A stretch of DNA of 64,000 nucleotides from Afipia sp. (lineage in GTDB: Bacteria; Pseudomonadota; Alphaproteobacteria; Rhizobiales; Xanthobacteraceae). A program made the translations under genes and the position numbers. The stretch is from NCBI GenBank assembly GCA_024707075.1, contig JANQAK010000006.1:496001-560000 (forward strand), in the 5' to 3' direction. Numbering within the stretch: the stretch's first letter is position 1; each line of letters opens with the position of its first letter. This document shows, piece after piece, positions 36,502 to 46,848 of the stretch. Under the pieces are notes generated by a model. It had not been told where the DNA came from. It saw only the letters and a list, made by a program, of their open reading frames with translations, and did no database searches.

Positions 36502-39500
36502 TTACCCCAGCCGTCCCGCCGCGTGGGCGAGCAGGGTGTAGACCAGCCCGGTTTCCGACACGAGGTGGCTGCGCAGCGCTGCCGGTCCGCGCTCGTCGCG
36601 CGAGACCTCGTCGAGCAGCCGCTCGAACTCGTTGATGTAACGGTCCACCGTCTGCTTGAAGTTACGGTCGGCGCGATATTTCCGCGACACTTCGTCGAAG
36701 GCCTTCTGGCCCGCCGGCGTATAGAGCCGCTTGGAGAACGCCTTGCGCTCGCCGCGCTGATAGCGATCCCACATCTCGGCCGCGAGTTCGCGGTCCAGCA
36801 GCCGGGCGATGTCGAGCGACAGCGCTTCCAGCGGGTTCGCGGTTTGACGGGGAGCGGCGCCGCGGCCACGCGGGCCTTCATCGGTGTCCGAACGGCTCAG
36901 CAGGTCCGACAGCCATCCATCGCTGTTGCGGTCGGCGCCGGCAGGGCTGACCGACGGCGCTTCGGTGCGGCGCGGCGCGGGGCCGAACTCGGGTGGCGGC
37001 AGGGTCGCGGCACTCGCGATGTCGCGCGAACGTGGCGCAGGCCGGGACACGGTTTCCGCGCGGCCACCGGCGGCGGCCATTTCTTCCTCGCGATAGACGG
37101 TGCGGTTGGCCGGGGCAACGTCGAGACCCTTGCCGTGACGCGCGACGATCCGGTTCAACTCGGCCAGCGCCTCGATCTGGTCGACGATGACCTTGCGCAT
37201 CTGCGCCGTGCTCTCGGCGGCTTCCTGCGGCACTTCGAGAACCCCGCGGCGCAGTTCGGCGCGGGTGGCGTCGAGTTCGCCATGCAGTTCGGAAGCCATC
37301 TGCTTCATGCCATGCACGATGGTGGCGAACTTGTCGGCGGCCTGGCGGAACATGTTGTCCGCCTCGCGGGTGCCCTGATCGTACAGTTCCGCCATCGCCT
37401 CTGAAGTCTGGCGGCGCTCGTCCTCGACCGCCATGCGGACGGCCTCGAACTGGCGGCTGACTTCGGCCGAGCTTGAACCGGCGGTCTGCGCCACGATCTG
37501 CGCGATGTCGCGGGCCCGCATTTCGGCGGCGGCCAGCGAGTCGTCGAGCAGGCTGGTGAAGCGCGAGAGGCGCTCGTCGAGATCGTGGGTCCGCAGATCG
37601 ATATTCGAGACCAGCGATTCCAGCATGGCGTTGCGGTCGGCGATGGAGTCGCCGGCGCGTTCGTTGCTCCTCTCGACCAGCGTTGCGGCTTCCGCCAGCG
37701 CGCGGCCGTGGCTCTCGAACTGCGCGGAGAGGGCGTTGAGGTTTTCCAGCGCGCCGGAGGTCTTGCTGTTGAACAGCGAAAGCTGCTGCTCCAGCACGTT
37801 GGTGGATTCGCCGTTGCGCGAGGTCACGTCGTTCATGGTCGAGACGAATTCCGCAACCCGCGTGACAAGCGTCCGCTCCAGCGAGTTGAGGTTGTCGTGG
37901 GCGCCGGTGAGGACTTCCTGAAGCAGGATGTTGCCTTCGCGCAGCCGCTCGAACAGCGCGAGGGTGTCGGTGCGCAGGATCTTGCTGGTCTCCTGCAACT
38001 CGTTGATGGTCGAGGTCGCCACCTGGCGCGACTGGTCGATCGCCGCGCGCGAGGTCTGGTCGATGTCCTTCAGCGACTTGCTGACGGCGCCGATGGCGAT
38101 TTCGCTCGCGGTGTTGATCTGGCGCGCCAGATCGGAGCTGTTGTTCATCATCGCGACGGTGAAGGCGCCACCGTGGTTCTCGATCGACTTCAGCGCGGCA
38201 TCGGCGGCGCTGCCGATGGTGGCCGAAATCTCGGCGGCCTTGCTGCCGAGCGCTTCCACCAGCGAACTGCGGCGGCTGTCGACCAGTTGCGACAGGTGTT
38301 CGGTCTGCTCGCGAACGCCGTCGGTGATCGCTTCGACCTTGCCGTTCAGCGTCGAGCCGAAGCGGTCGGTCGAAAGCGCGATGGTGCGTTCGATTTCGGC
38401 GGAGGCCGACTTGACCTGCGCGGTCGCGCCGGTCGATGCCACGGTGAGCGTGTTCTCGGCTTCGCGCGCGGCCATCTGGATGCTGCGTTCGAGTTCACCG
38501 GACACGGCCTTGAGCTGGCCGCCGACTTCGCCCGAAACGGCCCTGAGCTGCGTTCCGACCTCGCCGGAGACATCGCGCAGTCCGGCGCCGACTTCGGTGG
38601 TGATGCCCTTGAGTTCGGCGGTGACGTCGCTCGACGTGGACTTGAGTTGCGAACTGACTTCGCCGGAGAGGGTGATCAGCGACTGCTGGGCCGCACGGGC
38701 GCTTTCCTGGATCGTGGTGCTCGCGCTGGTCATGAGGCTGGTCAGGGCGCGTTCGGCTTCGTCGACCCGCGACTTGATGGCGGTGGACATCTCGCTTGCG
38801 CGGGAACCGACCACCTCGGCGGCGTGCTGGCCGCTGCCGGTGATGCGGTTGGCGGCAGCTTCGACCCGCGTATCGAGCAGGTTCTCGAACTGCGCGACGC
38901 GCGCGCTGATGTCGGAGGCCAGCGCGCTGACGTTGAATTCCAGATTGCTCTGGACGTCCTTGACGCGGGCCGTCACGGCGTTGGCCATGTCGTCGACGCC
39001 GGTGGTCATTGCGTTGAGCACCTGCGCGCCGCGCGCTTCCATCGCCTCGGCGATCGAAGCGGCGCGGGTCTCGACAACCGCCGCGAAGGCGGAGGCCCGG
39101 CTGTCGAACGTCTGCACCACGGATGCAGTACGGGTATCGACGATGTCGGCGAACGCCGCGGTGCGGGTGTCGAACGCATCCGCGATGGCGGCGGTGCGGG
39201 CATCGACGACGGTGGCGAAGGCTTCCGCCCCGGTGTTGATCCGTTCGGTCACCGCCGTGGTGCGAGCATCGATCAGATCCGCGAAAGCCGTGGTGCGTCC
39301 GTCGATCGTATCGGTGAACGCGGTGGTGCGGCCGTCGATGGTCTCGGTGAATGCGGCGGTGTGGTTGTTGACCACCTCGGCAAATGCCGAAGCGCCGCCG
39401 TCGATTGCGTTCTTGAGCGTCGCCGTATGGTTGTTGATCGTCTCGGTGAGCGCCATCGCACGGCCGTCGATCGCTTCCATGAAGGCGCCGGTGCGGGAAT

Positions 39501-41412
39501 CGATCACGCTCGTGAAGGAGGCGGCCCGCCCGCTAACCGTCTCGCTGAACGAGGCAGCCCGCGCGTCGAACGATTCCTCGATCGCCTTCATGCGGGCGAC
39601 GATGGTGCCGTCGAGGGAGTTGATCTTGCCGAGCAGCGAGGTGTCGAGATTCTCGACGCGCGCTTCGACGGCGTTCTGGAAGCCGGACAGGCTCTGGTCG
39701 AGCTTGGCATGGAGCTGGTCGCCATGCGCGGTCACGCGGCCGTCGAAGGTGTCGACATAGGTCTTGAGGCTGTCGGCGACGCCCTGGGTGTGCTCGCCGA
39801 TGCGGTTGACGATCTCGCCGCCATAGGTCTTCACCGTGCGGTCGAACTCCGCGATGTGACGCGTGATGAGCGCGCCCAGCGTGCCGCTGTCGCGTGCGAA
39901 CTTCTCGGCGAGTTCGGTGCCCTGTTCCTTGACGAGGCCGTCGAACAGGCTGATCTGGTTGCTCAGGGTGTCGTGGGCGGTCTCGGTCTGGCTGACGACC
40001 TTCTCCACCAGCGTGCTGATGGTGGCGTCGAGCGCTTCGCCGGCCTTGTCGCCGCTGACCAGGACGCGTTCGGCCAGCCGGTTGCCAGCCTGGTCGATCT
40101 TGTCCGTCAGGTCCGCGCCGCGTTCGTCGAGTTCCAGAAGCAGGGACTCGCTCGAGTTCTTCATGGACTCGAAGATCTTCTCGGTGCGGTCGGCGACGCT
40201 GGCGACGATCTCCTCGGATCGCGCCGCGATTCCGTCGACGATGGCGGTCGAACGCTCGGAGAATTCGCCGGTCATCTTGTCGAGACGCTCGTTGAGCACG
40301 TCGTGGACGCGGTCGGCGAGGTCCGCGAATTCCTCGTGGACGTGACCGGTCTTGAAATTGAGGCTGGCGGTCAGCTTCTCGCTGGCGTCGAGCACGCTGG
40401 CGGCGGTCTGGGTGCTGGCTTCCTCGAGACGGTCGAGCAGGTCGCCGCCGCGTTCGCCGAGCGCGATGATCATGTTGTCGCCGGCGCTGGAGAGCGCGCG
40501 GGTGATGTGTTCGCTGCGCTCTTCGAGAGCGCCGGTGATGCTGTTGGCCACTTCGTCGACGCGCGATGCGATCGCGTCGCTGATCAGGGCGATGTCCTGA
40601 CGCAGATCGATCTGCACGCCGGAAATGGCGTTGCGGACCTGCTCGGCCTGGCCGACCAGATTGTCGCGCTGAACGGCGATATCCTGGAGCAGGGCGCGCA
40701 TACGCACTTCATTGTCGCTATAGGCGCGTTCGAGCGACGACACCTCGTTGGCGACCAGCGCCTCGAGTTCGCCTGCACGCGCAATGGCGCGCTCGACGCC
40801 GTCGCCCATTGCCGCGACTTCGCGGCGGATGGCCTGGCCGACGGTCACGATCGCGCCGTTAGCGACATGCTCGGGCTCGGAGAAACGGACGGCCATTTGC
40901 GCCATGGACTGCGCGATCAGGCTCATTTCCTGACTGCGCCAGGCGATGCTCGCCAGCGCATAGAACAGCACGAGCGGCGCCACGATGACGGCGAGCAGGC
41001 CGACCAGCGCCAGAATGCCGCCGGTGCCCTGGGCGACAACGGCTTCGAGCGCCGGCATGAATGCGAACGCAAGGAAGCCGACGCCCGCGATCCACAGGCC
41101 GGAAAACAGCGTCGCCACGGTGTAGGCGTTGCGGCGAGGGCGGCCCTTCTGGATGGTTTGCAGGATGGCGCCGATGGTCTCGCGGTCGTCGTTCGCGGGC
41201 TGATGGCCGAAATTCGTCATGTCGAGGTCGTCGGCAGGCTGCCGAAGGTCGGCTCCACGGCTCGACGCGCGAAGCGGCGGTTCATTGCGGACCGGAATCT
41301 CCCGGCTGCCGTCGGACGCTGGCAGGTCGCCGATGTTCAGAGCTTCCTGGATCGCCGAAAGAGCGTCTTCGGTCGGGTCCTTGACCTTCGGATTTTTTGC
41401 CATGTGTCCCAT
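36502..41412 (-). CDS. Very large coiled-coil membrane protein with 11-residue repeats
   Basis: 1636 residues. A cytoplasmic N-terminus of about 90 residues is followed by two hydrophobic helices (near residues 100-155), then about 1200 residues of predicted coiled coil. Between 39025 and 39552 there are exactly sixteen consecutive 11-residue units of the form AFTETIDGRTT, and a second short array (LRAVSGEVGGQ units) lies near 38500-38620. Eleven-residue periodicity is that of apolipoprotein-like helices and right-handed coiled coils. The C-terminal 200 residues look globular (LARLLDRELAAEMWDRYQRGE). Similar proteins in relatives are labelled kinesin-like or apolipoprotein-domain. A structural or cell-envelope role is likely; no enzyme motif is visible. 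A nearby ATG at 41403 is an alternative start. Confidence 0.85.
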   Translation of the reverse strand: MGHMAKNPKVKDPTEDALSAIQEALNIGDLPASDGSREIPVRNEPPLRASSRGADLRQPADDLDMTNFGHQPANDDRETIGAILQTIQKGRPRRNAYTVATLFSGLWIAGVGFLAFAFMPALEAVVAQGTGGILALVGLLAVIVAPLVLFYALASIAWRSQEMSLIAQSMAQMAVRFSEPEHVANGAIVTVGQAIRREVAAMGDGVERAIARAGELEALVANEVSSLERAYSDNEVRMRALLQDIAVQRDNLVGQAEQVRNAISGVQIDLRQDIALISDAIASRVDEVANSITGALEERSEHITRALSSAGDNMIIALGERGGDLLDRLEEASTQTAASVLDASEKLTASLNFKTGHVHEEFADLADRVHDVLNERLDKMTGEFSERSTAIVDGIAARSEEIVASVADRTEKIFESMKNSSESLLLELDERGADLTDKIDQAGNRLAERVLVSGDKAGEALDATISTLVEKVVSQTETAHDTLSNQISLFDGLVKEQGTELAEKFARDSGTLGALITRHIAEFDRTVKTYGGEIVNRIGEHTQGVADSLKTYVDTFDGRVTAHGDQLHAKLDQSLSGFQNAVEARVENLDTSLLGKINSLDGTIVARMKAIEESFDARAASFSETVSGRAASFTSVIDSRTGAFMEAIDGRAMALTETINNHTATLKNAIDGGASAFAEVVNNHTAAFTETIDGRTTAFTDTIDGRTTAFADLIDARTTAVTERINTGAEAFATVVDARTAAIADAFDTRTAAFADIVDTRTASVVQTFDSRASAFAAVVETRAASIAEAMEARGAQVLNAMTTGVDDMANAVTARVKDVQSNLEFNVSALASDISARVAQFENLLDTRVEAAANRITGSGQHAAEVVGSRASEMSTAIKSRVDEAERALTSLMTSASTTIQESARAAQQSLITLSGEVSSQLKSTSSDVTAELKGITTEVGAGLRDVSGEVGTQLRAVSGEVGGQLKAVSGELERSIQMAAREAENTLTVASTGATAQVKSASAEIERTIALSTDRFGSTLNGKVEAITDGVREQTEHLSQLVDSRRSSLVEALGSKAAEISATIGSAADAALKSIENHGGAFTVAMMNNSSDLARQINTASEIAIGAVSKSLKDIDQTSRAAIDQSRQVATSTINELQETSKILRTDTLALFERLREGNILLQEVLTGAHDNLNSLERTLVTRVAEFVSTMNDVTSRNGESTNVLEQQLSLFNSKTSGALENLNALSAQFESHGRALAEAATLVERSNERAGDSIADRNAMLESLVSNIDLRTHDLDERLSRFTSLLDDSLAAAEMRARDIAQIVAQTAGSSSAEVSRQFEAVRMAVEDERRQTSEAMAELYDQGTREADNMFRQAADKFATIVHGMKQMASELHGELDATRAELRRGVLEVPQEAAESTAQMRKVIVDQIEALAELNRIVARHGKGLDVAPANRTVYREEEMAAAGGRAETVSRPAPRSRDIASAATLPPPEFGPAPRRTEAPSVSPAGADRNSDGWLSDLLSRSDTDEGPRGRGAAPRQTANPLEALSLDIARLLDRELAAEMWDRYQRGERKAFSKRLYTPAGQKAFDEVSRKYRADRNFKQTVDRYINEFERLLDEVSRDERGPAALRSHLVSETGLVYTLLAHAAGRLG
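39025..39552 (-). repeat. Tandem array of sixteen 33-bp units in the coiled-coil gene
   Basis: Each unit encodes 11 residues with the pattern hydrophobic-x-x-hydrophobic-D-x-R-T. Units follow one another with no insertion from SFSETVSGRAA to SIAEAMEARGA. DNA identity between units is moderate, so the array is old. Confidence 0.9.
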
Positions 41413-41804
41413 ACGCCTTTATTTTTACGCATCCGGAAGTCGCCATGCTGACGGCTGGCCGAGCGCCCCGGATGTTGCCCCGAAATTTTCGGTCGACACG
41501 AAAGTTGAAGTCGCCGAATTCCCCGCCGGTTGTCCCGCACTTCCGGAAACATCCTATTGGCTCGGCCTGTCGAATGAAATGGGAGCGGTTAATAGATTTT
41601 TAATCATCGTTAATAAGTCGAGGGTTAACACTTTAGGAAATCAACAGTTTTAGAAAGCACTCGGGTACTTCGCGGCGGCGGCACGGCAGAAAAATGGCTA
41701 AATCACGGCGGGAACATCATACGTTCCGTTAACCAATGGTGTGATTGCCTGAGGGTGTTTCCAGCCGGATCGGATCCGGCGCCGTCAGCAATTTCGGAAC
41801 GCTC
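41413..41804. other. Intergenic, AT-rich, divergent promoters
   Basis: Separates the large coiled-coil gene (minus) from the Hpt gene (plus). Notably AT-rich between 41580 and 41660. Holds the CtrA-like site at 41589-41603; no gene seen. Confidence 0.5.
41589..41603. promoter_or_regulatory. Candidate CtrA binding site
   Basis: TTAATAGATTTTTAA matches the alphaproteobacterial CtrA consensus TTAA-N7-TTAA exactly. Further TTAA half-sites follow at 41610 and 41634. Lies between divergent genes. Confidence 0.5.
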
Positions 41805-42182
41805 ATGCCCCTTCACATGGAGCACTTGATCTGGATGCCGTCGCCCCCGCTCGTTCCGGAAGATTCTGCTATCGATGTCCAGCATCTCGGACGCATGACG
41901 CTCGGCGAGGCTGCCCTGGAGACCGAAGTTCTCGCGCTGTTCGCGGCTCAGAGCCACGACCTCGTCGGCCGGCTTGCGGGGATTCCTGCCAATGCCGCCG
42001 CGCTGGCTCACACGCTGAAAGGGTCCGCGCAGGCCATCGGTGCATTCCGCGTTGCGGACGCAGCCCTCGGCCTTGAAGCCGCCATCAAGAACGACGGCGA
42101 TGTGGCGCGCGCGGTCGTCTTGCTTCGCCATGCGGTGGATGAAGCCAGGGCCGCGATTGACAGGATGTTGAACCGGTCCTGA
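41805..42182 (+). CDS. Hpt domain (histidine phosphotransfer) protein
   Basis: About 125 residues, a single four-helix Hpt domain. The phosphorylatable histidine is in LAHTLKGSAQAIGAF near residue 69. It carries phosphate between a hybrid kinase and a response regulator; the partners are not nearby. ATG 41805 or 41817 is likely the start; the frame is open from 41745. An upstream CtrA-like site hints at cell-cycle control. Confidence 0.8.
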   Translation: MPLHMEHLIWMPSPPLVPEDSAIDVQHLGRMTLGEAALETEVLALFAAQSHDLVGRLAGIPANAAALAHTLKGSAQAIGAFRVADAALGLEAAIKNDGDVARAVVLLRHAVDEARAAIDRMLNRS

Positions 42183-42287
42183 CGGCCTGATCCGGTTCGG
42201 TTTTATCCCCACCGGCTCACTAGCGTCCTGCGGATTGACCCGTTATAGGACTGCTCGAACTGAATTATCCGGGCAGCGCGACAAATC

Positions 42288-42608
42288 ATGGTCAAGATCA
42301 ACTTCACCGATCACTCAGGCACAACCCGCACCGTGGATGTCGAGGCCGGCGCGACCGTGATGGAAGCTGCGATCTGCAACGCAATCCCCGGCATCGAAGC
42401 CGAATGCGGCGGCGCCTGCGCCTGCGCGACGTGCCATGTCTATGTCGATGAAGCATGGCGCGAGAAGGTCGGCTCGCCGACGCCGATGGAAGAGGACATG
42501 CTCGACTTCGGCTACGACGTGCGGCCGAATTCGCGGCTGTCGTGCCAGATCAAGGTCACCGACGAACTCGAAGGCCTCGTGGTGTCGACGCCCGAGCGTC
42601 AGGCGTAA
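42288..42608 (+). CDS. Ferredoxin, 2Fe-2S (adrenodoxin/FdVI type)
   Basis: 106 residues. The 2Fe-2S cysteines appear as CGGACACATC near residues 39-48, with the fourth near residue 86 in RLSCQIKV. This is the ISC-type/FdVI group used in iron-sulphur assembly and as a donor to P450s. A ferredoxin-NADP reductase lies 3 kb away at 45736. Monocistronic, ending in a hairpin terminator. Confidence 0.92.
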   Translation: MVKINFTDHSGTTRTVDVEAGATVMEAAICNAIPGIEAECGGACACATCHVYVDEAWREKVGSPTPMEEDMLDFGYDVRPNSRLSCQIKVTDELEGLVVSTPERQA

Positions 42609-42705
42609 TCGCCGGCAGCGACGCCAAAGCGAAAATTTTTACGTCATGGAAACAGGGCGTGAAAATATGAATGCATTAAAGTCCTACGTCATGAAAGCTA
42701 TTGCG

Positions 42706-42731
42706 AAGCCCTGCCAATGCGCGGGGCTTTT
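42706..42731 (+). terminator. Candidate intrinsic terminator after ferredoxin
   Basis: AAGCCC (42706-42711) pairs with GGGCTT (42724-42729) around a 12-base loop and is followed by a short T run. Weak stem but well placed. Confidence 0.5.
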
Positions 42732-42735
42732 CGAT

Positions 42736-42927
42736 TCATGAACTCCGCGATGCCCTCCATTCGATAAGCGCGGCGGCCAGTCCGAACAGAAACGTCGCGT
42801 AGAGCACATGGCGGTCAATGCCGAATTCGTAGACGACGAACGCGACACACCAGACCGCTCCTGTGAGCCACAATGCTACGACAAGCGAAGGGGGAAGGTT
42901 GCGCATGATGGCAGAGCTTTCGGACAT
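42736..42927 (-). CDS. Small two-helix membrane protein, hypothetical
   Basis: 63 residues with two hydrophobic helices (LVVALWLTGAVWCVAFVVYEF and LYATFLFGLAAALIEW). GGAG lies six bases before ATG 42927 on the minus strand, supporting translation. No family recognised. Convergent with the ferredoxin gene. Confidence 0.55.
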   Translation of the reverse strand: MSESSAIMRNLPPSLVVALWLTGAVWCVAFVVYEFGIDRHVLYATFLFGLAAALIEWRASRSS

Positions 42928-43080
42928 CCGTGCTCCGTCGCCGGACGGAGCGGCGGAGGCTTTCAGCGCGGAATGTGTGGCAGATCAATCCGGAGCTGTC
43001 TTCTCACTGCGCGCAAACACAGATCTCAGATGCTGAGAATCCGAATCTTTTCAGGTCTGTGATGCAGTGACCACAGGGAT

Positions 43081-44037
43081 TCACGCGTTGAGAGAAGCCG
43101 CCCGGACATCGCCGGGCGTCATGCCGTAGGCGGCGCGAAACACCCGGTAGAATGTCGCGATGCTGTCGAAGCCGCAGGCATAGGCGATGTCCGCGGTCGA
43201 CCGTGATGGCGCGTTTTCCAGAAGTTCGCGGGCCTTGGCGGCGCGCATCGCCGTCAATGTGCGCGCGAAGGTGAGGCCGGTCGGCTCGAACAGCACATGC
43301 ACCTGCCGCAGCGAGATGCCGAGTTCGGCAGAGACCGTATTGGGCGTCAGGTCCGGCCAGTGCAGATCGCGCACCATGATGTTGCGCGCGGCGTGAAGAA
43401 ATCCTGCGCGCATCGCCGCGCGGCTTTCCGGCGGGCCCGGCGGCAGGTGGCCGCGTGCGATCATGGCCAGCCGTGCGATGTGCTCGACGTCTTTCTCGGG
43501 ATTGGCAGATCGAGCCGGCTGTTCCGTCAACGCAGCGAACATCGCGGAGACCAGCCGCGTCAGCCGCGCATTGCGCGCGAGCGGTTCGGGGATGATCTCA
43601 TGCGCCCGTGCACCGAGCACGATGTCGCCGGTGAGCGGAATTTTCAGCGTGCGGAAATGAAATCCATCGCTGCGCTCGGGCGTCGCCGCGAATGGCAGAT
43701 CCGAATGACCGACGGTCAGGTCGCCCTCGCGAACGGCCAGGATGCGATCGTGTCCGGTGTTCATGTGACCCGGCCCGCGTATCTGCAATCCGATGGACAG
43801 GCTGTTGCCGGAGACGCGCGCGATGTCGGCAGGTGTGCGGCTGACGCGGTAGGATGAGGCGGTCATCTCCGCGACAACGGCGTTTCCGATCGCGACGGCG
43901 GAAAAGCGGCCCTGAAAGTCGGCGCGGCGCTCGCGCTCCAGTTCGATGGTGACCCCGAACAGGCTCTTGCCGCGGACTTCGCACCAGTGGTCGAAGCGGT
44001 CCTGCGGACGAAGGTCGTCGGTGGAAAAATTCAACAT
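43081..44037 (-). CDS. AraC-family regulator, tandem copy 1
   Basis: 318 residues. The N-terminal domain starts MLNFSTDDLRPQDRFDHWCEVRG and the C-terminal AraC helix-turn-helix pair ends with GFDSIATFYRVFRAAYGMTPGDVR. It overlaps the next regulator by one base (start and stop share a base) and is a clear paralogue of it, so the two probably arose by duplication and are co-transcribed. Targets and effectors unknown. Confidence 0.9.
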   Translation of the reverse strand: MLNFSTDDLRPQDRFDHWCEVRGKSLFGVTIELERERRADFQGRFSAVAIGNAVVAEMTASSYRVSRTPADIARVSGNSLSIGLQIRGPGHMNTGHDRILAVREGDLTVGHSDLPFAATPERSDGFHFRTLKIPLTGDIVLGARAHEIIPEPLARNARLTRLVSAMFAALTEQPARSANPEKDVEHIARLAMIARGHLPPGPPESRAAMRAGFLHAARNIMVRDLHWPDLTPNTVSAELGISLRQVHVLFEPTGLTFARTLTAMRAAKARELLENAPSRSTADIAYACGFDSIATFYRVFRAAYGMTPGDVRAASLNA

Positions 44038-45008
44038 CAGGATTTCGGGCGCTGATCGATGCCCGCGCGCGCATCGCCCGGCGTCATGCCATAGATGTTG
44101 CGGAAGACACGATAGAACGTCGCAGAGCTATCGAAACCGGATGCAAGGGCGATCTCCGCCAGCGGCCGCATCGGTTCGTCTTTGAGCAGTCGCCACGCTT
44201 CCCGGGCGCGCATGACCGTCAGGGTCCGTGCGCAGGTCATGGCTGTCTCCTCGAACAGCAGATGCAATTGCCGCAGCGAGATGCCGAGTTCGATCGCAAT
44301 CGCCGCCGGTGTCAGGCCGGGACGATGCAGGTCGCGCGCGAGGATGCTGCGGGCCGCTTGCAGGAATCCGAACCGCAGCGCGGCGCGGCTTTCCGGCGAG
44401 CCGGGCCGGACGCGGTCCCGCGCCAGCAGAGCCAGTTGCGCGAGGTGGCCGACGGCGAGATCGAAATTGGCTTCGGGATTTTTGGCGCTGTTCGCGACCA
44501 GGGCCGCGAATGAAGCGGATATGACGGTTTTCAGCCGCGGATCGTGGCGCAGCAACGATGGAGCCAGGCCGCGCGCCCCGTGGACAACATCCTCGCGGCC
44601 GGTGAACGGGATTTTCAGAACACGCAGATCGAAGCCGTGAGCCGTTGTCGGCCGGGTCAGGTAAGGCAGATCGGAATGGCTGATGGCGATCTCGTTGGCC
44701 GACACCACGAACTCGCCGCCGTCCTTGCTGTCGAACCAGCTCGCGCCGCCGGTCTGCTGATAGATGCAAAGACTGTCGCTCGATGCGCGGGAAATATCGG
44801 CGGCGCTGCGAGACACAAGGTAAGGCGAGGCCTGCATCGTGCTCAGGATGGCCCCGCCTGCGGACGCGGCGGAGAACCGCCCCCGGAAATTCAGCCGCTC
44901 GTGCGGGTTCAGCGAGATCGTCACGCCAAACAGATTGCGGGCGCGCACTTCGCACCAGTGGTCGAATCGATCCTGCGGACGAAGATCGTCGGTGGTGAAG
45001 CTGAGCAT
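44037..45008 (-). CDS. AraC-family regulator, tandem copy 2
   Basis: About 323 residues, beginning MLSFTTDDLRPQDRFDHWCEVR (ATG 45008) and ending with SSATFYRVFRNIYGMTPGDAR. Near the N-terminus it is almost residue-for-residue like the downstream copy; the effector domains have diverged. The upstream extension to 45035 has no counterpart in the paralogue, so it is left out. Confidence 0.9.
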   Translation of the reverse strand: MLSFTTDDLRPQDRFDHWCEVRARNLFGVTISLNPHERLNFRGRFSAASAGGAILSTMQASPYLVSRSAADISRASSDSLCIYQQTGGASWFDSKDGGEFVVSANEIAISHSDLPYLTRPTTAHGFDLRVLKIPFTGREDVVHGARGLAPSLLRHDPRLKTVISASFAALVANSAKNPEANFDLAVGHLAQLALLARDRVRPGSPESRAALRFGFLQAARSILARDLHRPGLTPAAIAIELGISLRQLHLLFEETAMTCARTLTVMRAREAWRLLKDEPMRPLAEIALASGFDSSATFYRVFRNIYGMTPGDARAGIDQRPKS

Positions 45009-45100
45009 GGCGGACGGGTGCCCGGTTTGTCGCAAGGCTTGTTCACAGATTTAGAGCCGAACGGCGGTAGCGGCAACTCCAATCGCGGAGGAGCTTGCGA

Positions 45101-45544
45101 CTATACGCGCAGCAGCCACGGTTGAAACCGCTCGATGATGTCGGGCGTCAGCGGCGTCGGCTTGCGCGTCGCGGCGTCGACCAGAACGGTGACCGCTTCC
45201 GCGGACGCCGTGCAGACATCGCCCGCGAACACCACCTGCGCGAACCGTGCCGAGGTCCGGCCGAGCTTCGACACGCCGACGCCGAGTTCGAAACTTCCCG
45301 GCCAGTGCATCTCGGCGCGGAAGTCGATGGCCAGATGCACCACCATCCAGCTCAACCCCTTCGGCATCAGGCCACGATCGCCGCTGCGCAGCAGCGTCAC
45401 GCGGCTGGTTTCGAAATAGGTCGAATAGACGGCGTTGTTGACGTGCTTGTTGGGGTCGAGATCGCTGTAACGGACGTTGTCGGTCAGGCGAAACGGATAG
45501 TCTTCCAGCCTGAGGCTGGGATTGGGGCGGATCGGCGCGTTCAC
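45101..45544 (-). CDS. Acyl-CoA thioesterase (4-hydroxybenzoyl-CoA thioesterase family)
   Basis: 147-residue hot-dog-fold protein. The signature SDLDPNKHVNNAVYSTYFE (about residues 27-45) contains the catalytic Asp and the HVNN turn. Hydrolyses acyl- or aryl-CoA thioesters; the physiological substrate cannot be named. It lies upstream of, and divergent from, the ferredoxin reductase gene. Confidence 0.85.
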   Translation of the reverse strand: MNAPIRPNPSLRLEDYPFRLTDNVRYSDLDPNKHVNNAVYSTYFETSRVTLLRSGDRGLMPKGLSWMVVHLAIDFRAEMHWPGSFELGVGVSKLGRTSARFAQVVFAGDVCTASAEAVTVLVDAATRKPTPLTPDIIERFQPWLLRV

Positions 45545-45702
45545 GTGTTCGGTCTCCTCGTTGAGACCTGCATACCGGGAAATGTCGCCGTCTCACAAGA
45601 CGTTATGGCAGGCAGCGGCCGCCTGAATTATCCCTTCCCCCGCGGGGCCGTCTTGGCTAGACAAGCCCCCGAAACGCGGTGGTTTCCGCTCCTGCTGTTT
45701 GA

Positions 45703-46764
<1,062 letters not shown>

Positions 46765-46848
46765 GCAATCGCGTAATCGTGTCGTACGCTTGAACCTGCA
46801 CCGTCTAGACTGCAACCCATCCCAGCCGCCACCTTGGGAGCGATCGCC

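Noticed and set aside
37585-41451. 1288-codon open frame on the plus strand across the coiled-coil gene
   Set aside because: It is the mirror of the 1636-residue gene: high GC and the repeat array keep the opposite strand open. Its composition fits no family.
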